64,000 nt of DNA from an uncultured Vibrio sp. (GCF_963675395.1 NZ_OY776223.1:1922001-1986000), one strand, 5' to 3'. Counted from the stretch's first letter, positions 1 through 9,621 are shown. Notes: generated from the sequence alone by a model not told the origin. Numbers and translations: made by a program.

Positions 1-1
1 G

Positions 2-547
2 CGTGATATCAACCGGATGAAAACTGAGGCTACCGCTCAACAATTAAATGCGCTCAATTCACTGGTTCAAGTTCGAACTATACCTAAACGTCTCGATAAA
101 TCTCAGCTGCAATTGGAAGTGATGCTTGCCGATGTTGTACTCGACTGTAGTGACAACATGCCAACTCGGCAGCTGATTAATCAAGTCTGTTTTCAGCAAA
201 GTACGCCTTTGATATCTGCGGCGGCCATTGGTTGGCAGGGACAGTTTGCTGTATTTGATTACTCAGAAGAACAACAGAGTTCGGGGTGTTACCGTTGCTT
301 GTATCCATTTGATGAGTTGAAGCAAGGAATGAAGTGCAGCGAAATGGGTGTAGTCGGTCCTGTAGTTGGAACATTAGGAAACTACCAGGCCCTAGCGGCT
401 ATTCAAAAACTGGCGACAGATAAGTTTTATGTGGCTAGTGGTCAGTTGCACCTATTTGATGGTGTTCGTCTGAGCTGGCAAACCATGAGTATCAATAAGG
501 ACCGAGAGTGCCAGGTTTGCAGTGAAACGAACGAACCACAGCACTGA
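2..547 (+). CDS. thiF: ThiF, sulfur-carrier adenylyltransferase (5' truncated by window edge)
   Basis: C-terminal part of a ThiF/MoeB/HesA-type enzyme, which adenylates the C-terminal glycine of ThiS so that sulfur can be loaded for thiazole synthesis. The reading frame is open to the left edge, so the ATP-binding N-terminus lies outside. Visible features are the VVLDCSDNMPTR segment typical of the E1-like fold, CYRC and CQVC pairs that match the zinc-binding cysteines, and KCSEMGVVGP, the usual C-E-x-G-V region. It is followed 19 bp later by thiS, as in thiCEFSGH operons. The operon promoter and any TPP riboswitch are upstream of the window. Confidence 0.93.
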   Translation, partial: RDINRMKTEATAQQLNALNSLVQVRTIPKRLDKSQLQLEVMLADVVLDCSDNMPTRQLINQVCFQQSTPLISAAAIGWQGQFAVFDYSEEQQSSGCYRCLYPFDELKQGMKCSEMGVVGPVVGTLGNYQALAAIQKLATDKFYVASGQLHLFDGVRLSWQTMSINKDRECQVCSETNEPQH

Positions 548-566
548 GTTAGGAGAGGAGTCACAA

Positions 567-830
567 ATGACACCACCAAATCATTCAATAACTGAATTGA
601 GCGACGCTTCATGTGGAAAAGGAAAATGGGTCGTCATCGCTATTAATGACCAACCACAGCAGGTCGAGTCCAACGCTAATCTGCAGCAAATCATCACACA
701 GTTTTCTCTACCAGAGGTAGGCTGTGTTTTTGCCATAAATAATCAAGTTGTGCCGCGCAGCGAGTGGGCAAGCACGGTAGTTTCTGAGGGAGATAGTATC
801 TCTCTGTTTCAAGCCATCGCAGGGGGATAA
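567..830 (+). CDS. thiS: ThiS sulfur carrier protein
   Basis: Small ubiquitin-like sulfur carrier of 87 residues; it ends in Gly-Gly (QAIAGG), the tail that ThiF adenylates and that becomes a thiocarboxylate. I chose the ATG at 567 because it follows a clear GGAGAGGAG ribosome-binding site; a longer frame from 522 overlaps thiF and adds 15 unlikely residues. The first 20 or so residues are longer than in E. coli ThiS (about 66 aa), so the true start could be further in. Its stop overlaps the thiG start by one base, implying translational coupling. Confidence 0.9.
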   Translation: MTPPNHSITELSDASCGKGKWVVIAINDQPQQVESNANLQQIITQFSLPEVGCVFAINNQVVPRSEWASTVVSEGDSISLFQAIAGG

Positions 831-1603
831 TGTCGATGCTGAAAATTGGTGATAAAGAATTTAAATCTCGCTTGTTCACTGGAACAGGCAAATTTTCCAA
901 TAGCCGTTTAATGGCCGAAGCCATTCAGATTTCTGGCTCTCAGCTAGCAACGATGGCACTTAAACGCGTTGACGTAAATGATCAGCAAGATGACATTTTA
1001 CAGCCTTTAATTCATGCCGGTGTAAATCTGTTACCTAACACTTCGGGGGCTAAAAATGCGAAGGATGCGGTTTTTGCTGCTCAGCTCGCGCGTGAAGCTT
1101 TAGGAACAAATTGGATCAAGCTCGAGATTCACCCTGACCCGAAATATTTAATGCCAGATCCGATAGAAACTCTAGCAGCCGCGGAACAACTGGTTCGAGA
1201 AGGCTTTATTGTTTTGCCATACTGCCATGCCGATCCGGTGTTATGTAAGCGACTGGAAGAAGTTGGCTGCGCAGCCGTTATGCCGTTAGGCGCGCCTATC
1301 GGTTCCAACAAGGGCATTGTTTCTCATGACTTTCTAGAAATCATCATCGATCAAGCAAACGTGCCTGTCGTGGTTGATGCTGGAATTGGTGCACCTTCAC
1401 ATGCTGCACGTGCGATGGAAATGGGTGCGGATGCAGTACTGGTCAATACAGCGATCGCTGCAGCAAGCGATCCCGTTGCAATGGCAAAAGCATTCAAGAT
1501 GGCAGTAGAGTCTGGTCGTATGGCTTATGAAGCAGGTCTTGCAGGGCAGGTTTCTCATGCCGTTGCCTCAAGTCCACTGACGGCTTTTCTTGATGAGCTG
1601 TAA
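830..1603 (+). CDS. thiG: ThiG thiazole synthase
   Basis: 257-residue TIM-barrel enzyme that condenses 1-deoxy-D-xylulose 5-phosphate, the glycine imine made by ThiH and ThiS thiocarboxylate into the thiazole phosphate of thiamin. Length and motifs fit the family: FTGTGKF near the N-terminus, [36 protein letters not shown] and [13 protein letters not shown]. The ATG at 830 overlaps the thiS stop; a second ATG at 836 is also possible. The protein acts in the cytoplasm in complex with ThiH. Confidence 0.96.
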   Translation: MSMLKIGDKEFKSRLFTGTGKFSNSRLMAEAIQISGSQLATMALKRVDVNDQQDDILQPLIHAGVNLLPNTSGAKNAKDAVFAAQLAREALGTNWIKLEIHPDPKYLMPDPIETLAAAEQLVREGFIVLPYCHADPVLCKRLEEVGCAAVMPLGAPIGSNKGIVSHDFLEIIIDQANVPVVVDAGIGAPSHAARAMEMGADAVLVNTAIAAASDPVAMAKAFKMAVESGRMAYEAGLAGQVSHAVASSPLTAFLDEL

Positions 1604-1618
1604 AAGAGAGGTCTTAAC

Positions 1619-2746
1619 ATGAGTTTTTACGACCACTTTAAGCAGTTCAACTGGGATGACATTTCCATGTCGATATATGCCAAAACGGCGAAAGATGTGG
1701 AAAGGGCGCTAGCAAAACCCAAACGGGATTTAGAAGATTTTAAAGCGCTCATTTCGCCCGCAGCAGAACCGTATTTGGAGCAGATGGCAAAGCTTGCTTA
1801 TTCTCTGACGCGTAAGCGCTTTGGCAATACCATGTCGCTTTATATTCCGTTGTACCTCTCTAACCTTTGTGCCAATGCTTGTACTTATTGTGGTTTCTCT
1901 ATGGAAAATCGCATTAAGCGCAGAACGTTAAACAAAGAAGAAGTGTCTGCGGAAATTGAAGCCATTAAGCGAATGAAGTTCGACAGTGTCTTGCTGGTAA
2001 CGGGTGAGCATGAAACCAAAGTAGGAATGAAGTACTTTCGCGAAATGGTGCCGATGATAAAGCAGCGCTTTAACTATCTGGCGATGGAAGTACAGCCGCT
2101 GGATCAGGATGAATATGCCGAGCTGAAATCGCTGGGTTTGGATGCCGTGATGGTTTATCAAGAAACGTATCATCCATCGACTTACGCAGAACATCACCTG
2201 CGCGGAAACAAAACGGACTTCCGTTATCGCCTAGAGACGCCAGATCGTTTAGCTAGGGCGGGAATCGACAAGATAGGTATTGGCGCTCTTATTGGGTTAG
2301 AAGAATGGCGAACAGATTGCTTTTTTGCCGCGGCTCATCTTGATTACCTTGAGCGAACTTACTGGCAATCACGTTATTCCATTTCGTTCCCTCGACTCCG
2401 CCCGTGTGCAGGTAATGCGCCGACCAATGGCTTGCAACCAAAATCAGTGATGACAGATAAACAGCTCGTCCAACTGATTTGTGCATACCGACTGTTTAAC
2501 CCCGAAGTAGAGCTTTCGCTGTCGACACGTGAATCACCAAAGTTCCGTGACAATGTTTTGCCTCTTGGGATTACTAGTATGTCCGCGGCTTCTAAAACTC
2601 AGCCGGGTGGTTATGCGACAGAAGAAGTTGAACTCGAGCAGTTCGAAATCAGCGATGAAAGGAGTGCAGCGTCAGTGGAAGATATGATCAGAGCAAAAGG
2701 TTTCGATCCGGTATGGCGTGATTGGCACTCGGTCTATTCAGGATAA
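1619..2746 (+). CDS. thiH: ThiH, 2-iminoacetate synthase (tyrosine lyase, radical SAM)
   Basis: 375 residues. A radical-SAM enzyme that cleaves tyrosine to p-cresol and dehydroglycine for ThiG. The iron-sulfur ligands are the C-x3-C-x2-C motif at Cys84, Cys88 and Cys91 (CANACTYCGF). Other family signatures are MEVQPLDQDEY, YQETYHP and SFPRLRPC. Use of ThiH rather than glycine oxidase fits a facultative anaerobe. It is the last gene of the thi operon, 15 bp after thiG, and is followed by a parS site and a bidirectional terminator. Confidence 0.96.
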   Translation: MSFYDHFKQFNWDDISMSIYAKTAKDVERALAKPKRDLEDFKALISPAAEPYLEQMAKLAYSLTRKRFGNTMSLYIPLYLSNLCANACTYCGFSMENRIKRRTLNKEEVSAEIEAIKRMKFDSVLLVTGEHETKVGMKYFREMVPMIKQRFNYLAMEVQPLDQDEYAELKSLGLDAVMVYQETYHPSTYAEHHLRGNKTDFRYRLETPDRLARAGIDKIGIGALIGLEEWRTDCFFAAAHLDYLERTYWQSRYSISFPRLRPCAGNAPTNGLQPKSVMTDKQLVQLICAYRLFNPEVELSLSTRESPKFRDNVLPLGITSMSAASKTQPGGYATEEVELEQFEISDERSAASVEDMIRAKGFDPVWRDWHSVYSG

Positions 2747-2768
2747 TTTAGACATTGCAGATGGTGAG

Positions 2769-2784
2769 TGTTTCACGTGAAACA
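2769..2784. promoter_or_regulatory. parS centromere site 1 (perfect 16-bp match)
   Basis: TGTTTCACGTGAAACA, an exact palindromic match to the bacterial parS consensus bound by ParB. It lies in the intergenic gap between convergent thiH and the aminopeptidase gene. ParB loading here directs origin segregation and condensin recruitment. Two 15/16 relatives lie at 9614 and 54722. Confidence 0.93.
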
Positions 2785-2842
2785 TCGTGAGTGGATAGAT
2801 GATAATAAAACGAAGCATTGAACTTTATCTGACGACCTTTAA

Positions 2843-2870
2843 AAAAGGCTCTCCATTTGGAGAGCCTTTT
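2843..2870. terminator. Bidirectional intrinsic terminator, thiH / aminopeptidase
   Basis: AAAAGGCTCTCC - ATTT - GGAGAGCCTTTT is a perfect 12-bp stem with A and T tracts on either side, so it can stop transcripts from both convergent genes. Confidence 0.9.
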
Positions 2871-2904
2871 GATTTTGTATCATAGACAAGTTTGAGCGTG
2901 TTTA

Positions 2905-4695
2905 TTACGAATGTGCCAAAGGCAGAGTGGCTTCGCGTAGCCAGTCTTTTACATCACCTTCGACAAGAGGGCTGATTTGCTCCCAGACTTTTTGGTGGTA
3001 ATCATTCAACCATGCCAGTTCTGGACGAGTCAGCATATCCACGTTGATGTTACGTTTGTCGATTGGGCAACGAGTCAGTGACTCAAATGACAGAACTGGG
3101 AAGTCACCGTTAGTTGGTGTTTCCACCACGAGCTCTAAGTTTTCGATACGGATACCGAATGCATCAGCGCGGTAATAACCCGGCTCATTGGATAGCACCA
3201 TACCTTCTGTTAGCGGTACATTGATTTGTCTTTTAGAAATGCTTGCAGGACCTTCATGTACACTCAGGAAGTGACCGACACCATGGCCAGTACCGTGGTC
3301 GTAATCGTAACCTTCTGCCCATAGATGTTGGCGAGCCAATGTATCGATCTGGTAGCCACAAGTACCTTTCGGGAAACGCGCACGAGCAACACCAATATGG
3401 CCTTTTAACGCCAGAGTGAATTGCTTGATCATTTCCGCTGATGGTTGGCCAATCGCAATGGTACGCGTGATGTCGGTTGTGCCATCTAAGTACTGACCGC
3501 CAGAGTCAACCAGATAAAGCGTATTCATTTCTAGCTTACCTGGAACTGGTTGGTTCTCGTGGTTGTAGTGACACATTGCGGCGTTACCACCGGCTGCTGA
3601 GATCGTATCGAAGCTTAGGTCCATCAATGTTGGGTCTTCTTTACGGAATGCTTCTAATGTGTCGGCGAGTGTAGCTTCATCATGCAGATTACCGGCAGCT
3701 ACTTCTGCATCTAACCAACATAGGAACTTACTCATCGCAACGCCGTCGCGTACGTGACACGCTTTCATTCCCGCAATTTCAACCGCGTTCTTCGCTGCTT
3801 TCGGCATCAGACATGGATCTGCCGCCGCGATAACCGATGCACCAGAATTCTGCAGAACCAGCTTAAACCATGCATTGCTGAGCGCTGGATCGACTAATAC
3901 CTTTTTGCCCGTCATCGCTTCAAGACGAGACTGAAGTGCTTCAGGATGATGCACGGTGACACCTGTACCTACGTGTGCTTCAAATTCCCCTGGCAGTCGA
4001 GCTGGGTCAAGGAAGTATTCCACGGTGGAATCCGCATGAAGAATAGCATGGGACAGAAGTACGGGTAGGCGAGATACATCCAAGCCACGAACGTTCAATA
4101 GCCAACAAATAGAATCAAGAGCGGTGATGACTGCACTGTCAGCGCCAGCATTTTTGATTAGCTGAGCGATCTCCTGACGTTTACTTTCGCTTGATTGACC
4201 AACCGCTTCCGTTGGCATTAGGCGGACATCAGAAACCACTGGAGCGGGGCGATCATGCCATAACTCATCAATTGGGTTGCTGGTTAGCATATTAAGCTCA
4301 AACTTACCGGCTAGTTTCGACTGCGCCGTATCTAGCCATGCTGAACTATGCATACGTGGGTCAATCGCTACTGATGCACCCGCTGCAAGGTTATCTTTGA
4401 TCCAATCAAGCGCTGGCTCTTCAATCAGGTGGCGGTATTCAAATAGTTCTGCAGGCACTTGTTTGGTGACTTGAACGGTATAGCGGCCATCAACAAACAT
4501 CGCTGCTTTATCTTTGGTAATGACGGCTGCACCAGCTGAGCCAGTAAATCCGGTTAGCCAATGTAGGCGTTCGTTATGAGCGGGAACGTATTCCCCCAGG
4601 TACTCGTCTTCGTGTGGGATGAGTAGGGCATCAATATTGTGTTGAGCAAGCCATTCGCGAATCGCGTTCACGCGGCTTTGAGTATCGTTATGCAT
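2905..4695 (-). CDS. Xaa-Pro aminopeptidase (aminopeptidase P family, M24B)
   Basis: 596-residue cytoplasmic metallopeptidase that removes the N-terminal residue when proline is second. It has the three-domain layout of the long (eukaryote-like) aminopeptidase P: two creatinase-type N-terminal domains (about 1-310) and a pita-bread catalytic domain. Metal ligands are recognisable in LVDSGGQYLDGTTDITRT (two Asp), HGTGHGVGHF (His), SNEPGYY (Glu) and IRIENLELVVE (Glu). It is longer than E. coli PepP (about 440 aa), so I do not assign that symbol. Monocistronic; convergent with thiH. Confidence 0.93.
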   Translation of the reverse strand: MHNDTQSRVNAIREWLAQHNIDALLIPHEDEYLGEYVPAHNERLHWLTGFTGSAGAAVITKDKAAMFVDGRYTVQVTKQVPAELFEYRHLIEEPALDWIKDNLAAGASVAIDPRMHSSAWLDTAQSKLAGKFELNMLTSNPIDELWHDRPAPVVSDVRLMPTEAVGQSSESKRQEIAQLIKNAGADSAVITALDSICWLLNVRGLDVSRLPVLLSHAILHADSTVEYFLDPARLPGEFEAHVGTGVTVHHPEALQSRLEAMTGKKVLVDPALSNAWFKLVLQNSGASVIAAADPCLMPKAAKNAVEIAGMKACHVRDGVAMSKFLCWLDAEVAAGNLHDEATLADTLEAFRKEDPTLMDLSFDTISAAGGNAAMCHYNHENQPVPGKLEMNTLYLVDSGGQYLDGTTDITRTIAIGQPSAEMIKQFTLALKGHIGVARARFPKGTCGYQIDTLARQHLWAEGYDYDHGTGHGVGHFLSVHEGPASISKRQINVPLTEGMVLSNEPGYYRADAFGIRIENLELVVETPTNGDFPVLSFESLTRCPIDKRNINVDMLTRPELAWLNDYHQKVWEQISPLVEGDVKDWLREATLPLAHS

Positions 4696-4883
4696 CTGTG
4701 TTATTCCTTCAATTACGGCTCCTTCATGCTCAATTTGGGAGCTGCTTCCTTCTGCTTAGTGCAGTATCGAATTAAACATTCTCAAGTTTAATCCTGGGTA
4801 CAACAGGCCTAGATGAGCCAAAAAGAAGTATCGCTAGTTAAGCTACTCATTTTCGCGGTTAAGCGCAAATTGAGTCCGAGTTT

Positions 4884-5825
4884 TTATCTAAGGTGATCGG
4901 TTTTTTGCGTGATCATCGTGCGTAACCAGTTCAGAGCCGGGTCGTTTTCTCTATCTCTATGCCAGAATAAAGTGTATGCCATTGGTGGAAATTCGAGTGG
5001 TAACGGCAGCACTGCTAAGTCGAGCTGTTTAGCTGCCAGCTGAACAAAGTGACTTGGTGCCGTAAAAACAAAGTCGGTGTATGAACATAAACTTGCGGCA
5101 CTATTGAAATCTGGAACCGTGACTGCAATGTCCCGTTCAGCACCAATGTCGGCGAGGCGATAATCCAACAGCCAGCGATCATTACCGTCGCAACGTACCT
5201 GAACATGGCGCAGAGATAAGTAAGCCTCAAGGTTCCATTTTTGCTTTAGTGCTGGATGGTTCTTACGGATAATGCACATTTGATGGTCACGATAGATCTC
5301 CTGTTCGCAAATATCATCTGGCGGTAGTAGGGTCAGTTTGGCATCGTTTATGTCGATGTCTTTCCCTGTTAAGCCCAAATCTAACTCACCGCGCTGTAGC
5401 ATCTTAAAGGTATTATCCGACCATGGATGAGTACTAATAGTAACGCCCGGGGCCTGTTGAAAAATAGCAGGTAAAAAGTGCGGTAATATTAAAGGGTAGA
5501 CGCTTTCCACCGCCGCAATTTGAAAGCGGTACTCACTGCTTTGTGGCGAAAACTCTTCAGGCTGTGTCAGCATTTCCAGCTGGTTAATCAACAGATCGAG
5601 TTTCGGTTTTAGGAATAGAGAACGCGGTGTGGGTGTCAGTCCATGTGAATTACGTGTAAACAACGGGTCGTCAAATTGAGTACGCAATTTGGCAAGTGAT
5701 TTACTCACTGCCGACTGGCTAAGGCACAGTCGATGTGCCGCTCGGGTAACGTTGAGCTCTTCCATCAGTACCTTAAAACAAACCAGCAGATTGAGATCAA
5801 TACGCGCCAATTTCTCTATATTCAT
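4884..5825 (-). CDS. LysR-family transcriptional regulator
   Basis: 313 residues counted from the MNIEKLARIDLNLL start; an upstream in-frame start would add ten residues without similarity to the family. The N-terminal winged helix-turn-helix (about 6-65) has the LysR signature LNVTRAAHRLCLSQSAVSKSLAKLR, and the rest is a periplasmic-binding-protein-like effector domain. It is divergent from the MFS exporter at 5932, so it probably controls that gene and itself. A 13-bp palindrome, ATCATCAGATGAT (5879-5891), lies in the 106-bp gap and could be part of the operator. The effector is unknown. Confidence 0.88.
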   Translation of the reverse strand: MNIEKLARIDLNLLVCFKVLMEELNVTRAAHRLCLSQSAVSKSLAKLRTQFDDPLFTRNSHGLTPTPRSLFLKPKLDLLINQLEMLTQPEEFSPQSSEYRFQIAAVESVYPLILPHFLPAIFQQAPGVTISTHPWSDNTFKMLQRGELDLGLTGKDIDINDAKLTLLPPDDICEQEIYRDHQMCIIRKNHPALKQKWNLEAYLSLRHVQVRCDGNDRWLLDYRLADIGAERDIAVTVPDFNSAASLCSYTDFVFTAPSHFVQLAAKQLDLAVLPLPLEFPPMAYTLFWHRDRENDPALNWLRTMITQKTDHLR

Positions 5826-5931
5826 TATGATTTTCCTTAAAGGAATAATGGTCATGATTATACATCATTTCCATTCATATCATCAGATGATTAAGCTTCA
5901 CAAATAGTTCTTGTTCAATTTGGAGTGTAGT

Positions 5932-7125
5932 GTGCCTAGCCATATTTCTAACAGTAAAATGCAGATGGCGTTATTGACCCTTTTGGTACTTTTTAGCCCA
6001 CTTGCGATAGATATTTATCTTCCTGCGTTACCTCTTATCGCTTCCACGTTTCAGGTAGATAATGCGCTAGCACAAGACACGATCACTTGGTTTTTGTTTG
6101 CTATGGGTGTCGGTCAGCTTTTTGCCGGCCCGTTGGCAGATAAACTCGGACGTCGAACTGTTGCATTGGGTGGTATCACCATTTACGCAATGAGTGCTTT
6201 ATTGGCGTGGAGTGCTCAAAATATAGAGTGGATGTTGATGTCACGATTGCTACAAGGCTTAGGCGCATGCGCGACATCGGTGGCAGCCTTTGCAACAGTT
6301 CGCGATATCTTTGGTCCGGAAAAAAGCGGCAAGATGATTAGCTACCTTAATGGTGCGATCTGCTTTATTCCGGCACTGGCGCCTATCCTAGGCAGTTGGC
6401 TGACGCAACAATTTGACTGGCGTGCGAATTTTAGTTTTATGGCTGGTTTTGCGGTGATCTCTGGTGCGTTGATGTTCCTGATGATGAAGGAAACCAATCC
6501 GGCGACAGAAAAACAAGCGGTATTTAAACTCAGCCGATACTGGGCAGTGTTAAGTACATCGTCTTTTATTTTCCATGCATCGCTGTGTTTGATGGCAATG
6601 GCAGTTATCATTGCCTACGTGACTTCTGCGCCGTCAGTACTGATGACCGGAATGGGTTTATCTATGAATGAATTTACCTTCTGGTTTGGCGTGAATGCAG
6701 TGATAAACATCGCGGCATGTATGCTTGCACCTAAGTTTATGGATCGTTTTGGTACACACAACACGCTGGTTGTGGGCATTTCTACTTTAGGTCTTGCTGG
6801 TGTGGTTATGATGCTGATGAACGGCCAAAACACCGCGTTCTCTTTTATGCTACCGATCTTTATGTCTTCAGTGGGCTTCGCACTTATTCTTGGCGGAGCG
6901 GCTGGTAAGGCGTTAGAACCGTTCGGTGATAAAGCGGGCACGGCGGCAGCGTTACTTGGCTTGTTCCAAATGAGTGGTTCTGGTCTGTTGGTTGGTACGC
7001 TGCAGCGTTTATCAGTGGATTCGCAAACACTGATTGCACTTCACATGTGGATAATGCTACCTGCACTTGTCATATTGTTTACCAAAGCAGGTAAGAATTG
7101 GCATTCAAGCTTTGTTAAAGCGTAA
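5932..7125 (+). CDS. MFS drug-resistance transporter, Bcr/CflA subfamily
   Basis: 397 residues with 12 predicted membrane helices. The N-terminal SPLAIDIYLPALP motif is the hallmark of the Bcr/CflA (DHA1) exporters, and GPLADKLGRRTVALGG is the MFS loop 2-3 motif. I chose the GTG at 5932 because GGAG sits seven bases upstream; a TTG at 5911 has no ribosome-binding site. Likely a proton-driven exporter of small molecules in the inner membrane. Paired with the divergent LysR gene. Substrate cannot be read from sequence. Confidence 0.9.
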   Translation: MPSHISNSKMQMALLTLLVLFSPLAIDIYLPALPLIASTFQVDNALAQDTITWFLFAMGVGQLFAGPLADKLGRRTVALGGITIYAMSALLAWSAQNIEWMLMSRLLQGLGACATSVAAFATVRDIFGPEKSGKMISYLNGAICFIPALAPILGSWLTQQFDWRANFSFMAGFAVISGALMFLMMKETNPATEKQAVFKLSRYWAVLSTSSFIFHASLCLMAMAVIIAYVTSAPSVLMTGMGLSMNEFTFWFGVNAVINIAACMLAPKFMDRFGTHNTLVVGISTLGLAGVVMMLMNGQNTAFSFMLPIFMSSVGFALILGGAAGKALEPFGDKAGTAAALLGLFQMSGSGLLVGTLQRLSVDSQTLIALHMWIMLPALVILFTKAGKNWHSSFVKA

Positions 7126-7216
7126 TTCTGCGTAAATTAGTATTTTCCAATATGCGGATCGAGTGTATATTTGTCGTTCACACTTTTTCAGACACCATAA
7201 TGGAATTCAAAAAGTA

Positions 7217-7501
7217 ATGTCGTTAACCACGTATGAAATGGCTCGTATTTTAGAGCAAATGGAAGAATCACCAGAAAAGGTGATGTTTGGTAAGTTGCTT
7301 AATGAGCTGGGCAATCAAAGCTCCGAGCGCATTCGTAGTGCGGCAAAACAAGTACCACTGCCAATCTTGCGTGATATTGTGTACCAATTTCAACAAGTGA
7401 TTGAATCACGTAAAGGTGAGCAAGTTGAGTTACTAGCGAAAGACATCGCTCAGCAAGGCATCTCTGCGGATGATTTGCTCGCTTACCTGAACAAGCAATA
7501 A
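7217..7501 (+). CDS. Small conserved-looking protein of unknown function
   Basis: 94 residues from the ATG at 7217; 18 extra residues are possible upstream but look random. No signal peptide or membrane helix. The sequence is rich in Gln, Glu and Lys, helical, and ends ELLAKDIAQQGISADDLLAYL, a pattern loosely like oligomerising nucleoid-associated proteins of the H-NS kind, but no DNA-binding motif is visible and I do not assign a function. Followed directly by a terminator; converges on the bufferin operon. Confidence 0.7.
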   Translation: MSLTTYEMARILEQMEESPEKVMFGKLLNELGNQSSERIRSAAKQVPLPILRDIVYQFQQVIESRKGEQVELLAKDIAQQGISADDLLAYLNKQ

Positions 7502-7506
7502 ATAAG

Positions 7507-7531
7507 TCCCCACCGTTGTGGGGATTTTTAT
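7507..7531 (+). terminator. Intrinsic terminator after the 94-aa gene
   Basis: TCCCCAC-CGTT-GTGGGGA stem followed by TTTTTATTT. It sits between convergent genes and slightly overlaps the end of bufD. Confidence 0.82.
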
Positions 7532-7983
7532 TTAGCCAGCTTATTTCGCAGAAATTGGTCGCATGAATACCGGCCAGGGCCCCATACGAGCACAACCAGT
7601 ATCATGAGCCCCCATAACTTGTGATCATGAAAGCCTTTCTCCCACAGCAGCGGGTAGGATAGGACCGCGATGATGTTAAATACAAACAGCACTATTGCCA
7701 TCGGGCGAGTAAACACGCCCAATGCGATAAAGATTGGCACAATTAGCTCTGTTGCTGTACCCAGATAAGCCGCTAGCTCCCAAGGCAACAATGGTACCTG
7801 GTACTCAAACTCAAACAGATATAGCGTACTTTGCCAAGAGGCTACCTTTACCAGACCTGAGTTGAAGAAAACCCACGCAACCCAAAAACGGCAAGTTAGC
7901 AACAGTAAAGGGGTTATACGGCTCTTAAAGGTGTTGGTGTATCCATCGTAATGAGTGATTAAGCGTTTAATCGTTTCTGCCAT
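7528..7983 (-). CDS. bufD: DoxX-family membrane protein, BufD-like
   Basis: 151 residues, about four transmembrane helices, with the DoxX pattern RFWVAWVFFNSGLVK near the N-terminus and AAYLGTATELIVPIFIALGVFTRP in the middle. I start at 7983 because AAGGAGG lies just upstream; the longer frame would overlap bufC. It is the last gene of the bufA-bufB-bufC-bufD set. DoxX proteins in such operons are thought to support quinone-linked or metal-peptide chemistry at the membrane, but the role here is inferred from context only. Confidence 0.8.
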   Translation of the reverse strand: MAETIKRLITHYDGYTNTFKSRITPLLLLTCRFWVAWVFFNSGLVKVASWQSTLYLFEFEYQVPLLPWELAAYLGTATELIVPIFIALGVFTRPMAIVLFVFNIIAVLSYPLLWEKGFHDHKLWGLMILVVLVWGPGRYSCDQFLRNKLAK

Positions 7984-7993
7984 GACTTCCTCC

Positions 7994-8752
7994 TTAACGT
8001 TGTTGCACCGTAAAACCTTCAATCAAATCCAGCAGCATAAGCGTATTTAGATGAGGAAGCAGCGGCTGCGCTATGTCTCCCAGACTTAGCTTACTCTCTA
8101 AACAACGCAGTAATTGGTAGGCTTCAATCTCCAGCACATGGCACAACACATCCCCATTCCTCTTGAGTGAGATGGCACCGCATTGCGATAGATTGATATC
8201 GAGCTGTTCGAAGTGCTGACGCTGAATTGCAGTAAAGAGATCAAAAACCGCATAGCGAGACTCAAAACTACGGACTCCGTTGTGCAAATGGAAAATCAAC
8301 TGAGGTTGTTGGTCTGTATTGATCTCAGCGAGTTTGTTTAATGGGGTTAATTCTGTTGTGGGTAATTGCTCACGTTGCGCTTGGCGGGTGAGATCCATCT
8401 CCCACTCAAAACGAGCGACCTCCGGGCTATAAGGGACCTGCGACGTGACATTCTCGAATAACTTGATAGTGTCGTAAAAGCTTTCACCGTAATGAGCAAC
8501 CCGTCCTTCCTCCAATGGATGATTCAGAACGTGTTGCCGGGTAATTTGTGTAAAGCACTCTTTGCCGAGTAATGCTTCAACCATAGGGTAAGTTGCCGAC
8601 AAAACTTCACTTAAGCTAATGATGAAGTTGTTGCGATAAATCTGTATGCGTTCATCTGCACTGAAGAAGTCACCAGCGATGTCGCACTCTTCGCCTGATG
8701 CCTGATAGTGCAGTGCTTTGGCGAACTGGCTCTGTAATGTTGCAAGGTTCAT
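7994..8752 (-). CDS. bufC: DUF2063-family partner protein of the MNIO oxidase, BufC-like
   Basis: 252 residues. The N-terminal half matches the DUF2063 putative DNA-binding/RRE-like family (LQSQFAKAL near the start, RIQIYRNNFIISLSEVLSATYPMVEALLG). In bufferin and TglHI-type systems this protein forms a complex with the DUF692 oxidase and presents the precursor peptide. Its ATG overlaps the bufB stop by four bases (ATGA), so the two are translationally coupled, and it is followed ten bases later by bufD. Confidence 0.86.
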   Translation of the reverse strand: MNLATLQSQFAKALHYQASGEECDIAGDFFSADERIQIYRNNFIISLSEVLSATYPMVEALLGKECFTQITRQHVLNHPLEEGRVAHYGESFYDTIKLFENVTSQVPYSPEVARFEWEMDLTRQAQREQLPTTELTPLNKLAEINTDQQPQLIFHLHNGVRSFESRYAVFDLFTAIQRQHFEQLDINLSQCGAISLKRNGDVLCHVLEIEAYQLLRCLESKLSLGDIAQPLLPHLNTLMLLDLIEGFTVQQR

Positions 8753-9621
8753 GATGCTTTCCTCGCGCCATTTTCAATCGAGGCGGCATCGTGTTCTGAA
8801 AGTACGAGCGAGGCTTTGTCTGCTTCTGCTAACAATACTTCAGGTGCGGGAATATCTAAATCCCACTCAATTAAGGTATGTCGAGAACCATGCTGCTGGA
8901 TCCAGTGGCGATACAGTTGCCATACCTCATCACTGACCGGGCGACTGTGGGTATCAATCCAAATCTCACCTTTATCCAATTTCTTGATGGTAAAACCGGC
9001 GAGGTGAATTTCATCTACCTTATCAGCCGGAATCGCGTTTAGGTATGCGTCGCAATCAAAGCCGTGGTTGAATGCAGAAACGTACACATTGTTTAAATCG
9101 AGCAGCAAACGGCAGTCCGTACGCTTTTGTACCTCAGCCAGAAATTCCCACTCATTAATGGTGGAATGCTGAAACTTCACATAACTCGATGGGTTCTCGA
9201 TTAAGATTTCACGCTGCAGATAGTCTTGTACTTCCTGTACATTGCGCGAAAAAACATTTAAAGCTTCTTCGGTATAGGGCAGGGGAAGAAGGTCGTTAAA
9301 GTAGTGACCGCCGTTCTCACTCCAGCTTAGATGGTCAGAAACAAACAGCGGGTCAATGACATCGATAAGAGCTTTAAGCTGGGCCAAATGTTTGTGACTG
9401 ACTCGGTTTACAGAGCCAAGAGATAAACCAATACCATGGCAACTGATTTGATAAATTTCACGTAGGGATTGAAGTTGTAAGCGCTCGGTTGAGTTTGGCT
9501 GAAAGTAGTTCTCGCTGTGAACCTCTAGCCACGACAAGTCCGACGGGTTGCGACTGAAATAATCTAGGTGAGGCATGCGTAATCCAACTCCAACGAGGTT
9601 TTGCAAAGCTTGATGTTTCAC
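8749..9621 (-). CDS. bufB: DUF692 multinuclear non-heme iron oxidase (MNIO), BufB-like
   Basis: 290 residues with the TIM-barrel MNIO pattern: GVGLRMPH, LEVHSENYF, SCHGIGLSLGS, FVSDHLSW, ENPSSYV, LLLDLNNVYVSAFNHG, EIHLAGF, IDTHSRPV and IEWDLDIP, carrying the conserved His, Asp, Glu and Asn iron ligands. In bufferin systems the enzyme oxidises precursor cysteines to thiooxazole-type groups that bind copper. I prefer the GTG at 9621, which has AAAAGGAG six bases upstream; a TTG at 9639 is the alternative. The start region coincides with a parS-like palindrome. A hairpin separates it from bufA. Confidence 0.9.
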   Translation of the reverse strand: MKHQALQNLVGVGLRMPHLDYFSRNPSDLSWLEVHSENYFQPNSTERLQLQSLREIYQISCHGIGLSLGSVNRVSHKHLAQLKALIDVIDPLFVSDHLSWSENGGHYFNDLLPLPYTEEALNVFSRNVQEVQDYLQREILIENPSSYVKFQHSTINEWEFLAEVQKRTDCRLLLDLNNVYVSAFNHGFDCDAYLNAIPADKVDEIHLAGFTIKKLDKGEIWIDTHSRPVSDEVWQLYRHWIQQHGSRHTLIEWDLDIPAPEVLLAEADKASLVLSEHDAASIENGARKAS